DNA of 64,000 nt, from IMG/VR virus record IMGVR_UViG_3300015371_000011, positions 17,480-81,479 of that record; one strand, 5' to 3'. Both the position numbers and the translations under genes were made by a program. How positions within the stretch are numbered: position 1 is the stretch's first letter; every line of letters begins with the position of its first letter. Source of the DNA: a virus. Below the pieces are notes generated by a model, which was not told where the DNA came from, did not search any database, and was given only the letters and a program-made list of their open reading frames with translations. Positions 7,490 to 16,344 of this stretch are shown piece by piece.

Positions 7490-8835
7490 CAGTCGGCCCA
7501 TGCTAATAGCGGCGCATCGTCATAGCAGCGTTTGTAAGCCATCTGGCAATACTCGATTTTAAGTTCTAGCCCAATACCAAACCGCCCCAGCTTATCCGCT
7601 ACTAGCGCCGTGGTGCCCGCGCCGGAGAATGGGTCGAGCACTATGCAGGGCGTTATTGGCGCGTCGTGCGTGCATGTGGGCTGCCAGCCGAGGGTCGTGG
7701 ATTGATATGCAATATTTCTTTGCATGTCTGAATAATTCCCATGTGCCGACCCGTTAGGATTAAACGGCGTAGTAGAACGCCGGCCGTCATATGTTGTCTG
7801 TTGACGCTCCGTCACCCTCTCCCACGGCGCACCGCACACGCTACACGCGCCCTTCTCGCTCGTGCCCGCCTTGATGCAGCGCTCGGCTATGGCCTCGGGA
7901 AATGTGGCAAAGTGCGCTTCGGGATAGGGCTGCGTGGCTATTTCCCAGACGGTTCTAATATTTCTGCCTGCTTCATTCGGTAACGGATAAGGACCACGAT
8001 GGTTATTACCTTGATGTATTCGGCGGGCTTCTGATTCTGCGTGATTTATATTTGCCATCGTGCCGCCATTATTTTCGTCCCACAACCTAGCATGCGGCTC
8101 CCGTACCGCATCCTGATCGAAGTAATATCTTTCATTTTTAGTGAGCAGGAAAATGTATTCGTGCGCCTTGGTGGGCCTGTCCGTCACGCTCTCCGGCATG
8201 GGATTGGGCTTTGACCAGATAATATCGCTGCGCAGATACCATCCATCGGCTTGCAGGGCGAAGGCAACGCGCCAGGGGATGCCAACGAGATCCTTGGGCT
8301 TGAGGCTCCAATTTTCAAATGATTGCTGTACCACCGTATTGCCAATGTGAGATTTGCGGCTTTCTAATTTAGTACCGACGAAGCCGTTATGTGGCTGCGT
8401 GACATTACGCGGTTTTCCTTGTCGGGTAAAATGATGTGTCGCCATTGAATCGCCTAGGTTGCACCACACCGTACCATCGTCGCGCAGCACACGCTTCACT
8501 TCCCGAAATACCGCCACCATGCGCTCGACGTATTCTTCAGGCGATTTTTCCAATCCCAACTGGCGGTCGATGCGCGTTGCGCCGCATGAACAAACAGCCG
8601 CTGGTAAATCCCTTGGGAAAGCGTTCTCAGTTTGCTTGCCGGGTGCACCTGATCCACCGCGCCCATTACGATGGGCAACGCGGTCGTGCGCGTGAGTTTC
8701 ATCGCCGCCCGACCATGACGCCGTACCGTAATCCCTCAGCCCCCAGTACGGCGGGCTCGTCACCACGCACTGAACGCTGTTGTCCTTGAGCGGTAGCGGA
8801 TTAGTGACATCAGCCTGTAATATTTGCCAACTCAT
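7489..8835 (-). CDS. DNA methyltransferase, SPPY type (N4-cytosine or N6-adenine)
   Basis: This transfers a methyl group from S-adenosylmethionine to the exocyclic amine of a base. The order of motifs is that of the beta class: the catalytic TSPPYWGLRDYG is at residues 27-38 and the SAM-binding DPFSGAGTTALVAD is near the C-terminus. An insertion of about 350 residues holds the target-recognition region and two cysteine pairs (CSCGA, CSVCGAPW) that may form zinc sites. No restriction enzyme is next to it, so it probably protects phage DNA. Confidence 0.88.
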   Translation of the reverse strand: MSWQILQADVTNPLPLKDNSVQCVVTSPPYWGLRDYGTASWSGGDETHAHDRVAHRNGRGGSGAPGKQTENAFPRDLPAAVCSCGATRIDRQLGLEKSPEEYVERMVAVFREVKRVLRDDGTVWCNLGDSMATHHFTRQGKPRNVTQPHNGFVGTKLESRKSHIGNTVVQQSFENWSLKPKDLVGIPWRVAFALQADGWYLRSDIIWSKPNPMPESVTDRPTKAHEYIFLLTKNERYYFDQDAVREPHARLWDENNGGTMANINHAESEARRIHQGNNHRGPYPLPNEAGRNIRTVWEIATQPYPEAHFATFPEAIAERCIKAGTSEKGACSVCGAPWERVTERQQTTYDGRRSTTPFNPNGSAHGNYSDMQRNIAYQSTTLGWQPTCTHDAPITPCIVLDPFSGAGTTALVADKLGRFGIGLELKIEYCQMAYKRCYDDAPLLAWAD

Positions 8836-9332
8836 TCGTCATCGTCCTCAACCACATGCCCATTACCCTGCGTCACTGCGTATTGCTGAAACATCTCGGC
8901 AGGCACGATGCCCGCTGCTACCATCGCCTTGAATGCCGTCACAACCTGCTCGTAGTTTGTCGGCTCGTTTTGCTGCACCACGGTTTGCTGATTGACAATG
9001 ACTTGCGGCATGTCATTCATGGACACAGGACGGCCGCAGGTATACTCCAAGGCTAACTTCACATACTCAGGCTCGCCGCGTAGCGCCCGTGCCCATATCA
9101 TGCCCGCCAGCGTGCGCTCGTTAGTCCACCCTGCACTGTAGCCAACCATTTGTATCAGCCACTTGCGCTCTTTCGGCTCCAGCCCCTTAGTCTTATTCTC
9201 ACCTATATCCTTGAGCCATGTGCGTACCGAGAATTCTTTACGCGGACGTCCAGCAGGGTTAGGTGACTGTCCGCCCTTAATCCATGCTGGATTACCGCCC
9301 TTGTTGACAACTTGTTTTTCAAACCCGTCCAT
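8832..9332 (-). CDS. Candidate small terminase subunit (DUF5681-like N-terminus)
   Basis: The N-terminus reads WIKGGQSPNPAGRPRK, the KGQSGNPAGRP signature common in phage proteins encoded near terminases. It is followed by helical segments (LKDIGENKTKG, RALRGEPEYVKLALEYTCGRP) and an acidic tail GHVVEDDDE. At 166 aa it fits a small terminase, which recognises phage DNA for packaging. It lies two genes upstream of terL with a 4-base overlap to the methyltransferase. The assignment rests on motif and context. Confidence 0.6.
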   Translation of the reverse strand: MDGFEKQVVNKGGNPAWIKGGQSPNPAGRPRKEFSVRTWLKDIGENKTKGLEPKERKWLIQMVGYSAGWTNERTLAGMIWARALRGEPEYVKLALEYTCGRPVSMNDMPQVIVNQQTVVQQNEPTNYEQVVTAFKAMVAAGIVPAEMFQQYAVTQGNGHVVEDDDE

Positions 9333-9337
9333 CGCCG

Positions 9338-9676
9338 CTATATTAATCCCTTAGCCTTGATTTCCCGCATACTTACCTGCTTGGGCTTTACCGCCTTGTA
9401 AACTTCAACCAACGGTTTATCTAAATCCTTGCTAGTTATCTTTTTGTCTACCAATCCAATAAATACTAAATCCTGGGTCCGTCGCACTAAAGCATTGAGC
9501 CAACTGACACCATCATCTCTGGTACAATCCACATCGGTAGCCCACCTGCGCTTTCTATCCATCACGATTTCAATCGTCTCGACTCCCAATTGATCGTTGT
9601 AGCTATACCGCTCGACGTATCCACGCTTGATACCCCAAGACTGCATAATGGCGGTAAGCGGTATGTCTTTTCTCAT
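9338..9676 (-). CDS. Hypothetical protein, 112 aa
   Basis: The ATG was chosen because it overlaps the upstream stop as ATGA. The protein is mixed alpha/beta with a segment GVETIEIVMDRKRRWATDVDCTR and a basic C-terminus VKPKQVSMREIKAKGLI. I do not recognise a family. It lies just before the small terminase candidate. Confidence 0.6.
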   Translation of the reverse strand: MRKDIPLTAIMQSWGIKRGYVERYSYNDQLGVETIEIVMDRKRRWATDVDCTRDDGVSWLNALVRRTQDLVFIGLVDKKITSKDLDKPLVEVYKAVKPKQVSMREIKAKGLI

Positions 9677-9900
9677 ATGTTGGGATCCCATACTGGCGGC
9701 GGGGGAGCTGGAGGCGGCGGCTTACGCTGTACTACTTCGCCGTCTACGGTAAGAGCTAATGTGTGATTATCGCAGTATATCTGATCGCCAAGCATCACCC
9801 AGCCATCGGGCACGCTCGGCGTATGCCTATACCATTGGCGCTTGAAACCGCACTTGTCGCAGATATAAGTCGAGCCTGGCTGAAACCCCATTTGCGCCAC
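9673..9900 (-). CDS. Zinc-ribbon protein with proline-rich tail, 75 aa
   Basis: YICDKCGFKRQWYRH and a later YCDNH form a likely zinc-binding site, and the tail is RKPPPPAPPPPVWDPN. Such short single-ribbon proteins occur throughout this genome. A role in binding nucleic acid or partner proteins is possible but not shown. Confidence 0.65.
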   Translation of the reverse strand: MAQMGFQPGSTYICDKCGFKRQWYRHTPSVPDGWVMLGDQIYCDNHTLALTVDGEVVQRKPPPPAPPPPVWDPNI

Positions 9901-11409
9901 TCATATCACGTTTGCACTAGTAATAGTATTCTCCAACAACCGCCTCTTCAAATCGTGGCCGAGCATAAAGCCAATCTCCATGATTGCCCGCGGCCCAAAC
10001 TTGCCTAACACATAGGCGCGATACGACTCGTCACTAAAATACCGCTTGAATGCATAATCCCTAAACGCCAGTACTTCTTCTGGCAGCAGGTACTTGGTCC
10101 CTAACGGCTCGTGCTCGTAACTGTGAAACGACCAGGCCAGCCAGTCTTTCGGTGGTGTCCAGCCTTGCTTGATTTTGTCATTCCAGAGTTGGCTACCAGG
10201 GAAGGCCACGGTGCAATACATATTCACGTATTCTGTCTTTAATTCGAGCGCAAGCTGCAGCGTGTCATTCATGGATTCTAGTGTGTCGTTAGGCAGGCCA
10301 AACATATAATTGGCAATGATATTTATGCCGTGCTGCTTAATGCGATTCACGGTGTCGATAATATCGTCACGACCATAGTCGCCCTTGTCTACACCGTCGC
10401 GTACCTCATCGGACACGGATTCAATTCCCAGACACAGCCACTTGAATCCGGCTTGCCGCATTTTATCCAGGAATCTGTCTTTGGTCTGATCAACACGGCC
10501 GTAACACCACAGGTTGAGCCTGTCACCGTAACGCTCTCTAATCCCGTCGCAAATGGATTCCACATGGTGCGGTTGCAGCACGAACATCTCATCATTAATT
10601 CGTATATTGGTAACGCCATAAGTCTCCACCAGTATGTCTAGCTCACGCATGACGGACGGCGCCGACCACATGCGATACATATTCACGCCGTCACGCCTAG
10701 TCGCTAGCTTGTTGCCTTCGCTAAATGGCGAATTAATCATGCAAAATGAGCACGCAAACGGGCAGCCGAGTGACGTGTAGATCGATGCGTATGGCGTGCG
10801 CTCGAAGTTATTCGTCCAGGCGTGGTGCGCGTAGGAGCGATAGCGGGCCATCGGCAGCAAATCCCAGCAATCGCCGGGCATGTCGTGGTCGAGGTCTTGG
10901 ACGTTAGGAGCGTGTTGCGGTGATTCACTCGGCACCACGCCGCGCACCGTACCTGCCAAACCTTTCAGCTTGCACACCATATCAAACACGCTAATCGGCC
11001 CTTCGCCCGTACAAACATAATCCGCACCCGTTTCACGCAAACTTTGATAAGGCAATGCCGCTGGATGACCGCCTATCAGCATTATAGGCATATCTGGCAT
11101 GACAGCCTTAAGCGCTTTAACCGTGGCCGCAGCCGCTGGCATTTTCTGCGTGCTGGCCGATGGCTGTGTACCGTGCACTATCACGCATACGAGCTTCGGT
11201 TGGAGGTGGCTTGCTAGCCTAGCCACAGTCTCGGCGTCATAGCCCATCGCCTCGGCGTCCAATATCATCACACTGATGTTTTTACGGCGCAGATATGACG
11301 CGATCAGGCGGCAGTGGATAGGCGGCTCGATGGCCGTTAAGCCTGCGCCCGTCAAGCCTTGAAAGACTTTATGCGGCTCGCCTGGATTGATGAGGATAAC
11401 GTCAGCCAT
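9901..11409 (-). CDS. Radical SAM protein with B12-binding-like N-terminal domain
   Basis: Residues 1-170 look like a cobalamin-binding Rossmann domain (MADVILINPG, IASYLRRKNISVMILDAE, MLIGGHPAALPYQSL, ADYVCTGEGP). The radical SAM core follows with the CX3CX2C cluster GCPFACSFCMI, and then IRINDEMFVL, KWLCLGIESVSDEV and NYMFGLPNDTLESM. The family methylates or rearranges unactivated carbons. Its place in the sugar block suggests modification of a sugar or lipid. It lacks the DXHXXG cobalamin-ligand motif as far as I can see, so B12 may be bound base-off or not at all. Confidence 0.88.
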   Translation of the reverse strand: MADVILINPGEPHKVFQGLTGAGLTAIEPPIHCRLIASYLRRKNISVMILDAEAMGYDAETVARLASHLQPKLVCVIVHGTQPSASTQKMPAAAATVKALKAVMPDMPIMLIGGHPAALPYQSLRETGADYVCTGEGPISVFDMVCKLKGLAGTVRGVVPSESPQHAPNVQDLDHDMPGDCWDLLPMARYRSYAHHAWTNNFERTPYASIYTSLGCPFACSFCMINSPFSEGNKLATRRDGVNMYRMWSAPSVMRELDILVETYGVTNIRINDEMFVLQPHHVESICDGIRERYGDRLNLWCYGRVDQTKDRFLDKMRQAGFKWLCLGIESVSDEVRDGVDKGDYGRDDIIDTVNRIKQHGINIIANYMFGLPNDTLESMNDTLQLALELKTEYVNMYCTVAFPGSQLWNDKIKQGWTPPKDWLAWSFHSYEHEPLGTKYLLPEEVLAFRDYAFKRYFSDESYRAYVLGKFGPRAIMEIGFMLGHDLKRRLLENTITSANVI

Positions 11410-12307
11410 GCCGCTCTGCCCATTTCAGAAAATAGCCCGTCGGGTCACGAAAGAATTTCTGCACCACATTGACAAAATACTGCCGCGCATTGCGTGAATC
11501 ACTAGTCGGCTCAATGTGCAATATGCGCTCAAACTCGTTATGCATCTCCCAATCCGTCGCCCTAGTTGATACCTGATAGATAAAGTCCAACGGCTCGTCA
11601 TCTTCGGCCAATATCGGCGAGTCCGCAATCACAATCGGCACACGGCCAAACGCGCACGCCTCATACAGCCGTGCCGTATGGTGGCCCGCACCACCTGGAC
11701 ACAGGCAAAACGCGTTATCAAGCATGCCCTGAATGTAACTTGCCGCAATCTCGTGCTGCGGCGGCACCACCGCGCCCCAGAATTGATTCGTCTTGATCTC
11801 GGCAGGCAGCCCCTTACATGCGTCAATCATACGCTGGCGCAGGCCGTTCGGCTCAGGCTGGCCATTGAAATACAGGCGCCTGAGTGGCGGCGATGTCCAT
11901 TCGGGTGCGCCATCGTCTACGAGTTGCATGAGTAGTCGGCTACACGGCGGACGTGCCATAAAGCGCCAGCCTTGCTGCACTTTCCCTGCGCGGCTGTAGG
12001 CATTCATGACGATGAGCGTTGCAGGCTTCAGCCATTCGGGCCATTCAATGCACCACCAATCACCCTCTAAATCAAAAATGTGCTTGCGCTCACGACCTTT
12101 ATAGTGCTCAAAACGATTCGGGTGCAGCAAGAACGCCACGTTATTGTGGTAGCGGCCGCACCAAAACCAATCCGCGGCGCCAGGGTCGGTTGTCACGGCA
12201 AAGTGCGCGTCCACGTCGGCCTGATTAGCAAATGGCCAGCGCTCGAATCCCTGCGTGGGATACTTGTCAACGAGGGCGTCAGGGTAAATGAATAGCTTAG
12301 GCTTCAA
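11402..12307 (-). CDS. Exostosin-like glycosyltransferase (GT47 type)
   Basis: The C-terminal half carries FCLCPGGAGHHTARLYEACAF followed by GRVPIVIADSPILAEDDEP, the nucleotide-sugar binding signature of exostosin-domain glycosyltransferases. The N-terminal half (LFIYPDALVDKYP, ADWFWCGRYHNNVAFL) fits the other Rossmann lobe of a GT-B fold. Length (301 aa) is normal for a single exostosin domain. The TTG start overlaps the preceding stop as TTGA. It probably transfers a sugar in the glycan pathway of this block. Confidence 0.75.
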   Translation of the reverse strand: MKPKLFIYPDALVDKYPTQGFERWPFANQADVDAHFAVTTDPGAADWFWCGRYHNNVAFLLHPNRFEHYKGRERKHIFDLEGDWWCIEWPEWLKPATLIVMNAYSRAGKVQQGWRFMARPPCSRLLMQLVDDGAPEWTSPPLRRLYFNGQPEPNGLRQRMIDACKGLPAEIKTNQFWGAVVPPQHEIAASYIQGMLDNAFCLCPGGAGHHTARLYEACAFGRVPIVIADSPILAEDDEPLDFIYQVSTRATDWEMHNEFERILHIEPTSDSRNARQYFVNVVQKFFRDPTGYFLKWAERHG

Positions 12308-12495
12308 TTTTTACGTCGCCACGTTTCTCCACACACATTACAGCGCCAGTATTCAGCGTGGTTAGGATCGCCTATGTCCTTTAACAAAGCTACCAAACAA
12401 CTTGTAAATGCATCGCACTTTGGACAGAACTGCTCTTCAGGTAAACCAAATGGATTGTCACGCTCTGCCTTTAGGGCTTCACTTTTCTTTCTCAT
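12304..12495 (-). CDS. Small zinc-ribbon protein, 63 aa
   Basis: The sequence has EEQFCPKCDAFTSCLVALL and EYWRCNVCGETWRRKN, two CxxC pairs about 30 residues apart, a typical zinc ribbon. It overlaps both neighbours by a few bases. The function is unknown. Confidence 0.7.
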   Translation of the reverse strand: MRKKSEALKAERDNPFGLPEEQFCPKCDAFTSCLVALLKDIGDPNHAEYWRCNVCGETWRRKN

Positions 12496-12694
12496 ACGGC
12501 GCCAGCGCCCGCTCCGACATCACTTCTTCTATAAACTCGCCATCACGCAGCGCTTTGATTGCGCACAGATAACAGGCATACACCATATTACGCGCATCAC
12601 GGTAACGGATACGCCAGCACGCGGGTTTGGCCCCGCATATTTCACAGACAAGACGCGTGTCACCTCCACTATAAGAAAACGCTGCGGTATTCAT
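12479..12694 (-). CDS. Small zinc-ribbon protein, 71 aa
   Basis: LVCEICGAKPACWRIRYRDA and YACYLCAIKALRDGEF form paired CxxC motifs. It overlaps the next zinc-ribbon gene by 17 bases. The two may have arisen by duplication but are not clearly alike outside the cysteines. The function is unknown. Confidence 0.7.
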   Translation of the reverse strand: MNTAAFSYSGGDTRLVCEICGAKPACWRIRYRDARNMVYACYLCAIKALRDGEFIEEVMSERALAPYEKEK

Positions 12695-12703
12695 TCATCC
12701 CTT

Positions 12704-13576
12704 TCATTCCCATGCCCCCCACGGCGACGGCGTGCGCACCGATTCACGCCCCTCTCGTATTGCCGCTATGCGCTCCACAAACATGCGGTGGTTATCCTCG
12801 GCGCTTCGCTGCCACGGCTTGACAATCGAGTGCGCCAACCGCGGCAGGCCATAAACGCCAATCTTGTAGTTGCACGTCGGCAACAAGCAAAATTTCCAAC
12901 CTACCATCTCCGCCCTGATACCAATATGAATATCCTGTGACGCATAGCCGCCGTCAAATCTCTCATCCCAGCCATTGATTTCCTTCAGCACGGCTAGCGG
13001 TATCGAATCATTAAGGCTCGCATACCATTTATCGCCCGGCATGCGAAACATTTCAGTCTCGCCTATGCGCTCGCCCTGCATGCCGCCTTTGCGCTCGCGA
13101 TAAACAGGCTCGACACAATCAAAGTAATGCCGCGCACGCTCGGCGGTAAACTCATCGGTAAACGACGTCCACCAGACATCTTCAATCTCTTTCGAGTCAT
13201 TCATCGCCGGCCACGGATAGCGGTCCAAATAACCGCTGGCCGAGTAACCAGACAGATTCTTGTAGATATTCCAATGATCACGCAGGTAATACGGGTAGGC
13301 CCAGATATAATCGTTGAGAAAACAAATCAGCTCGCCCTCGGCATGGCGCAGGCCAGTATTCCAGCCTGCACAGTGGTCTATGTAATCGTGTGGCGTTGGC
13401 GGGACGTGCCTAAATGCAGGAATGAAATAATCATCTACAAACCTTTTGCGCGCTTCATGCCATTCATCGACATAAATCACTTCGAACTGTGGCGCATCTA
13501 CCTGTGCTTTCATCGAATTGATAAGCATGTCCAAGCCGCCGAGCGAGATTGTGGTGGTGATGACAGAGATGCTCAT
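12704..13576 (-). CDS. Glycosyltransferase, GT-A (family 2-like)
   Basis: The N-terminus SISVITTTISLGGLDMLINSM and VIYVDEWHEARKRF match the nucleotide-binding start of family 2 glycosyltransferases. AGWNTGLRHAEGELICFLNDYIW matches the NxGxxxAxGExxxFLDxD region, with NDY in place of DxD. A later NGWDERFDGGYASQDIHIGIR fits the acceptor loop seen after that domain. The ATG at 13576 overlaps the transketolase stop. It likely adds a sugar to a glycan. Confidence 0.75.
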   Translation of the reverse strand: MSISVITTTISLGGLDMLINSMKAQVDAPQFEVIYVDEWHEARKRFVDDYFIPAFRHVPPTPHDYIDHCAGWNTGLRHAEGELICFLNDYIWAYPYYLRDHWNIYKNLSGYSASGYLDRYPWPAMNDSKEIEDVWWTSFTDEFTAERARHYFDCVEPVYRERKGGMQGERIGETEMFRMPGDKWYASLNDSIPLAVLKEINGWDERFDGGYASQDIHIGIRAEMVGWKFCLLPTCNYKIGVYGLPRLAHSIVKPWQRSAEDNHRMFVERIAAIREGRESVRTPSPWGAWE

Positions 13577-14544
13577 TGCCAATCTTCGCCTAGATAATCC
13601 TTGATGCGCTTCACCACGCCATCAACGGTAAGTCCGTACTTTTTGTGCGCCTCGTCCCTACCCCACGGCTCAAAGTGATACACGTCAGGTATGCCGACGC
13701 GCAGTAACGAATTAAGGTTGTCGGCATCATGCAGGACTTCGCTCACAATCGAGCCAAGGCCACCGCTCAAGAAATGTTCTTCTAGTGTGATGATATTTTT
13801 CTGGCCTACGTGCGCTAGAAATTCATCTTTATCAAAAGGCCATACCCGCGCCACATCGACTACGCCAAATTCTAATTTCTCCTTTAGAAAAAATTCGCTC
13901 ACCTTCAATGCCGTGTGCGTCATGATGCCTGACGAGACGATCCATGCATCACACTCGGACTTGCGCCAATTAGGATACAAAAACGTCAACGGCTTAAAGT
14001 CGTATTCGTCGGCCTTGTAGATATTCGGTATGCCTGCCCGATCAAATCTAATATATTTCGGCGTTAGCCGCTCATAGCTGAGTTTCGCCAATGCAGCGCC
14101 ACAGACTGAATCGGCTGGCGAGTATATCTCCAAGCCACAGCATGTGCGCATGATCGAAATGTCGTCCGCCGTATGATGCGACGGACCCATCTCCGCATAA
14201 GCATAGCCTGCACCCACACCAAGAATCGTAATAGGCAATTTCGAAGCACACACATCTAGCTTCACAAACTCATGGACATGACTGGTCGCAAACGGGGCGA
14301 TGCAGTACGTCCATACGCGTTTGCCTTCCTGCGCTAATCCAGATGCCATACCAATCATGTTTTGCTCGGCTATGCCTACCTGAATAAACTGGCGTGGCGT
14401 CTGCTCGACAAACTGATCGAGACTCGGTGCGCCATTGTCGGCGGTTATCAGAATGCAATTCGAGTCAGCTTTGAAAATATCGAATAGCGCATTGAAAAAG
14501 GCGTCGCGCTGGCCAATGATTCGCGGCGTTGCTTCGTAGCTCAT
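13573..14544 (-). CDS. Transketolase, C-terminal half (pyrimidine-binding subunit)
   Basis: The protein (323 aa) starts at the pyrimidine-binding domain: FIQVGIAEQNMIGMASGLAQ contains the conserved glutamate that activates thiamine diphosphate, and GAGYAYAEMGPSHHTADD follows. The C-terminal domain has WIVSSGIMTHTALKVSEFL and ITLEEHFLSGGLGS. With the gene upstream, which overlaps by 4 bases, it forms a two-subunit transketolase that moves two-carbon units between sugars. Split transketolases are frequent in sugar-modification clusters, and this setting argues for such a role instead of central metabolism. Confidence 0.88.
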   Translation of the reverse strand: MSYEATPRIIGQRDAFFNALFDIFKADSNCILITADNGAPSLDQFVEQTPRQFIQVGIAEQNMIGMASGLAQEGKRVWTYCIAPFATSHVHEFVKLDVCASKLPITILGVGAGYAYAEMGPSHHTADDISIMRTCCGLEIYSPADSVCGAALAKLSYERLTPKYIRFDRAGIPNIYKADEYDFKPLTFLYPNWRKSECDAWIVSSGIMTHTALKVSEFFLKEKLEFGVVDVARVWPFDKDEFLAHVGQKNIITLEEHFLSGGLGSIVSEVLHDADNLNSLLRVGIPDVYHFEPWGRDEAHKKYGLTVDGVVKRIKDYLGEDWQ

Positions 14545-15407
14545 TCCATGCCCAACTCTTTCTTGCTTTGCTCTAAGTCCGCGCCTAGGGGCGCTCTATA
14601 ATGCCAGAGCCGCACATCTTGCATTACGCTTGCCCCGTGGCCCTTGTCCGTATGCGCGATAACGCATAGCGGTTTGGTAATCAACGGCCAGTCACGAAAG
14701 CCTTCTAGCGACTTGAATATATCGTTGAAGTCATGCCCGTCACATTCTCTAATCTCACACCCAAATGCCGCTAGCTTATTTGCCAACGGGTCAAGGCCAG
14801 GCCCATCGGACGCATAGAGCAATTCATCGTGCATACCGATTGTCGCTTGCTTGTTGTTATCTACAATCAGAATCAGGTGGCCATACGCCCCTACCGCCGA
14901 CGACTCGTTGTATCGTCCACCCGCCGTGAATAGCGCCTCCCAATTGCTGCCCTCGTAAAGCTCGCCGTCACCGAGCAAGCAAAATATGAAATGCTTTTTG
15001 TTGGCAAGCCGTGCGGCGTGCGCCATGCCCAGGGCTATCGGCAAGCCATGCCCTAGCGATCCTGTCAGGACTTCAATCCCAGGCACGTTGTATTCAGCAT
15101 GCACGCCGAGAATGCCACCAGGGGATGCGAAGCGGTCTATCTCTTCTTCGCTGAAAAAACCCAAATCGGCTAGGATTGGATATAAGCCGAGTCCACCCTG
15201 CCCCTTTGAGAGAATGAATCTGTCACGCCCATCCCATTTCGGATTCTTCGGGTCTACGTTTAGAAGCCCACCGTAATAGAGCGCCACGGTCAACTCCATT
15301 TGCGAGAAGGCCGTGCTCACATGGCCCGACTCTTTTCTAACCGCCATCTCCAAAACCTGGCGCCGCATCTGGAGCGCCTTGCCTGCCAGAAACTCAACAT
15401 CAATCAC
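14541..15407 (-). CDS. Transketolase, N-terminal half (diphosphate-binding subunit)
   Basis: The thiamine diphosphate motif runs from GDGELYEGSNWEAL to LIVDNN about 30 residues later. Upstream are TALSQ-like FSQMELTVALYYGG and the loop GSLGHGLPIALGMAHAARL, typical for transketolase. The length (288 aa) is that of the N-terminal subunit alone. It is translated just before the C-terminal half, which fits assembly into one enzyme. Confidence 0.88.
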   Translation of the reverse strand: MIDVEFLAGKALQMRRQVLEMAVRKESGHVSTAFSQMELTVALYYGGLLNVDPKNPKWDGRDRFILSKGQGGLGLYPILADLGFFSEEEIDRFASPGGILGVHAEYNVPGIEVLTGSLGHGLPIALGMAHAARLANKKHFIFCLLGDGELYEGSNWEALFTAGGRYNESSAVGAYGHLILIVDNNKQATIGMHDELLYASDGPGLDPLANKLAAFGCEIRECDGHDFNDIFKSLEGFRDWPLITKPLCVIAHTDKGHGASVMQDVRLWHYRAPLGADLEQSKKELGME

Positions 15408-16344
15408 GATTCACCGCCTTTAATTCATCCACCAGCCATTCAAGGCTTTCAGTCAAACCAATCTTTGCCGTCCAGCCCGTCTCGATGCAAAACTTATCGC
15501 AATCGGGCACTGCGTAGAAAACATCCGTCGGCCGGCGCAGCGTCTCTTTCTCGTGCCACTCGGCATACACGGGCACAATGCGCCTTAGCTCGTCGGCTAT
15601 GCGCTGGATGCTGCACGGCTCCTCGCTACCGATATTGTAAACGCCCGGCCCGCATTTCGTGGCCGCGAGATAGTACGCCTTCACAATATCCCTCACATCA
15701 CAAAACGTACGCACGGGCGACAAATCGCCATGCTCAATCACATCCGTGTCGCCGCGTGAGAACTGCACGAGCTGATAGGCTAGCGACGTAGCCACCAGGT
15801 CGGGACGGCGCGGATTGATATAACCAAAGGCGCGCGTAATCACCAGCGGGAATCCTGCCATCATCGAATAGCAATTGGCGTAGTGCTCCTGACACGATTT
15901 CGTCACCGCATACGGGCTGCACGGATTGTGCGGCTGCTCTTCACGAATCGGGTTTTCTATCTGCGGCACATTGCCGTAAATCTCGGATGATGACGCCAAC
16001 ACTACCTTCGGCTTTAACCCGCTTTCGGCTATGGCGTGAAAGAGGTTAAGAGTACCGCCGACATTATTGGCTAGAAACAATTCAGGCTCAGCGAAACACC
16101 GCTTCACGTTGGCAATACCCGCCAAATGAATAATCACTTCGGGATTAGCGTTTTTTAAAGCACGAGCAATCTTTTCATTATCCGTTGCTAGATTTATTGG
16201 ATGTGAATAAACGTCAAGATACTTCGCCACTTCACCAGCTACAGGCTTGCGGCCGATGCCATACACCGTCTCGCCTGCCTCTTTTAGAAACTTGGCCTGA
16301 TAGTAGCCAACCGCGCCCGTGGCGCCGACGATAAGAAACCTCAC
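15400..16344 (-). CDS. NAD(P)-dependent SDR epimerase/dehydratase
   Basis: This is an extended short-chain dehydrogenase acting on nucleotide sugars. It has the Gly motif FLIVGATGAVGYYQAKFL, the LAGIANV strand, SSSEIYGNVP and the catalytic YAVTK. The C-terminal part (SPVRTFCDVRDIVKAYY, YNIGSEEP) is typical for GDP-mannose 4,6-dehydratase and GDP-4-keto-6-deoxymannose reductase relatives. The substrate cannot be fixed from sequence. It overlaps both neighbours by 4-8 bases. Confidence 0.82.
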   Translation of the reverse strand: MRFLIVGATGAVGYYQAKFLKEAGETVYGIGRKPVAGEVAKYLDVYSHPINLATDNEKIARALKNANPEVIIHLAGIANVKRCFAEPELFLANNVGGTLNLFHAIAESGLKPKVVLASSSEIYGNVPQIENPIREEQPHNPCSPYAVTKSCQEHYANCYSMMAGFPLVITRAFGYINPRRPDLVATSLAYQLVQFSRGDTDVIEHGDLSPVRTFCDVRDIVKAYYLAATKCGPGVYNIGSEEPCSIQRIADELRRIVPVYAEWHEKETLRRPTDVFYAVPDCDKFCIETGWTAKIGLTESLEWLVDELKAVNRD

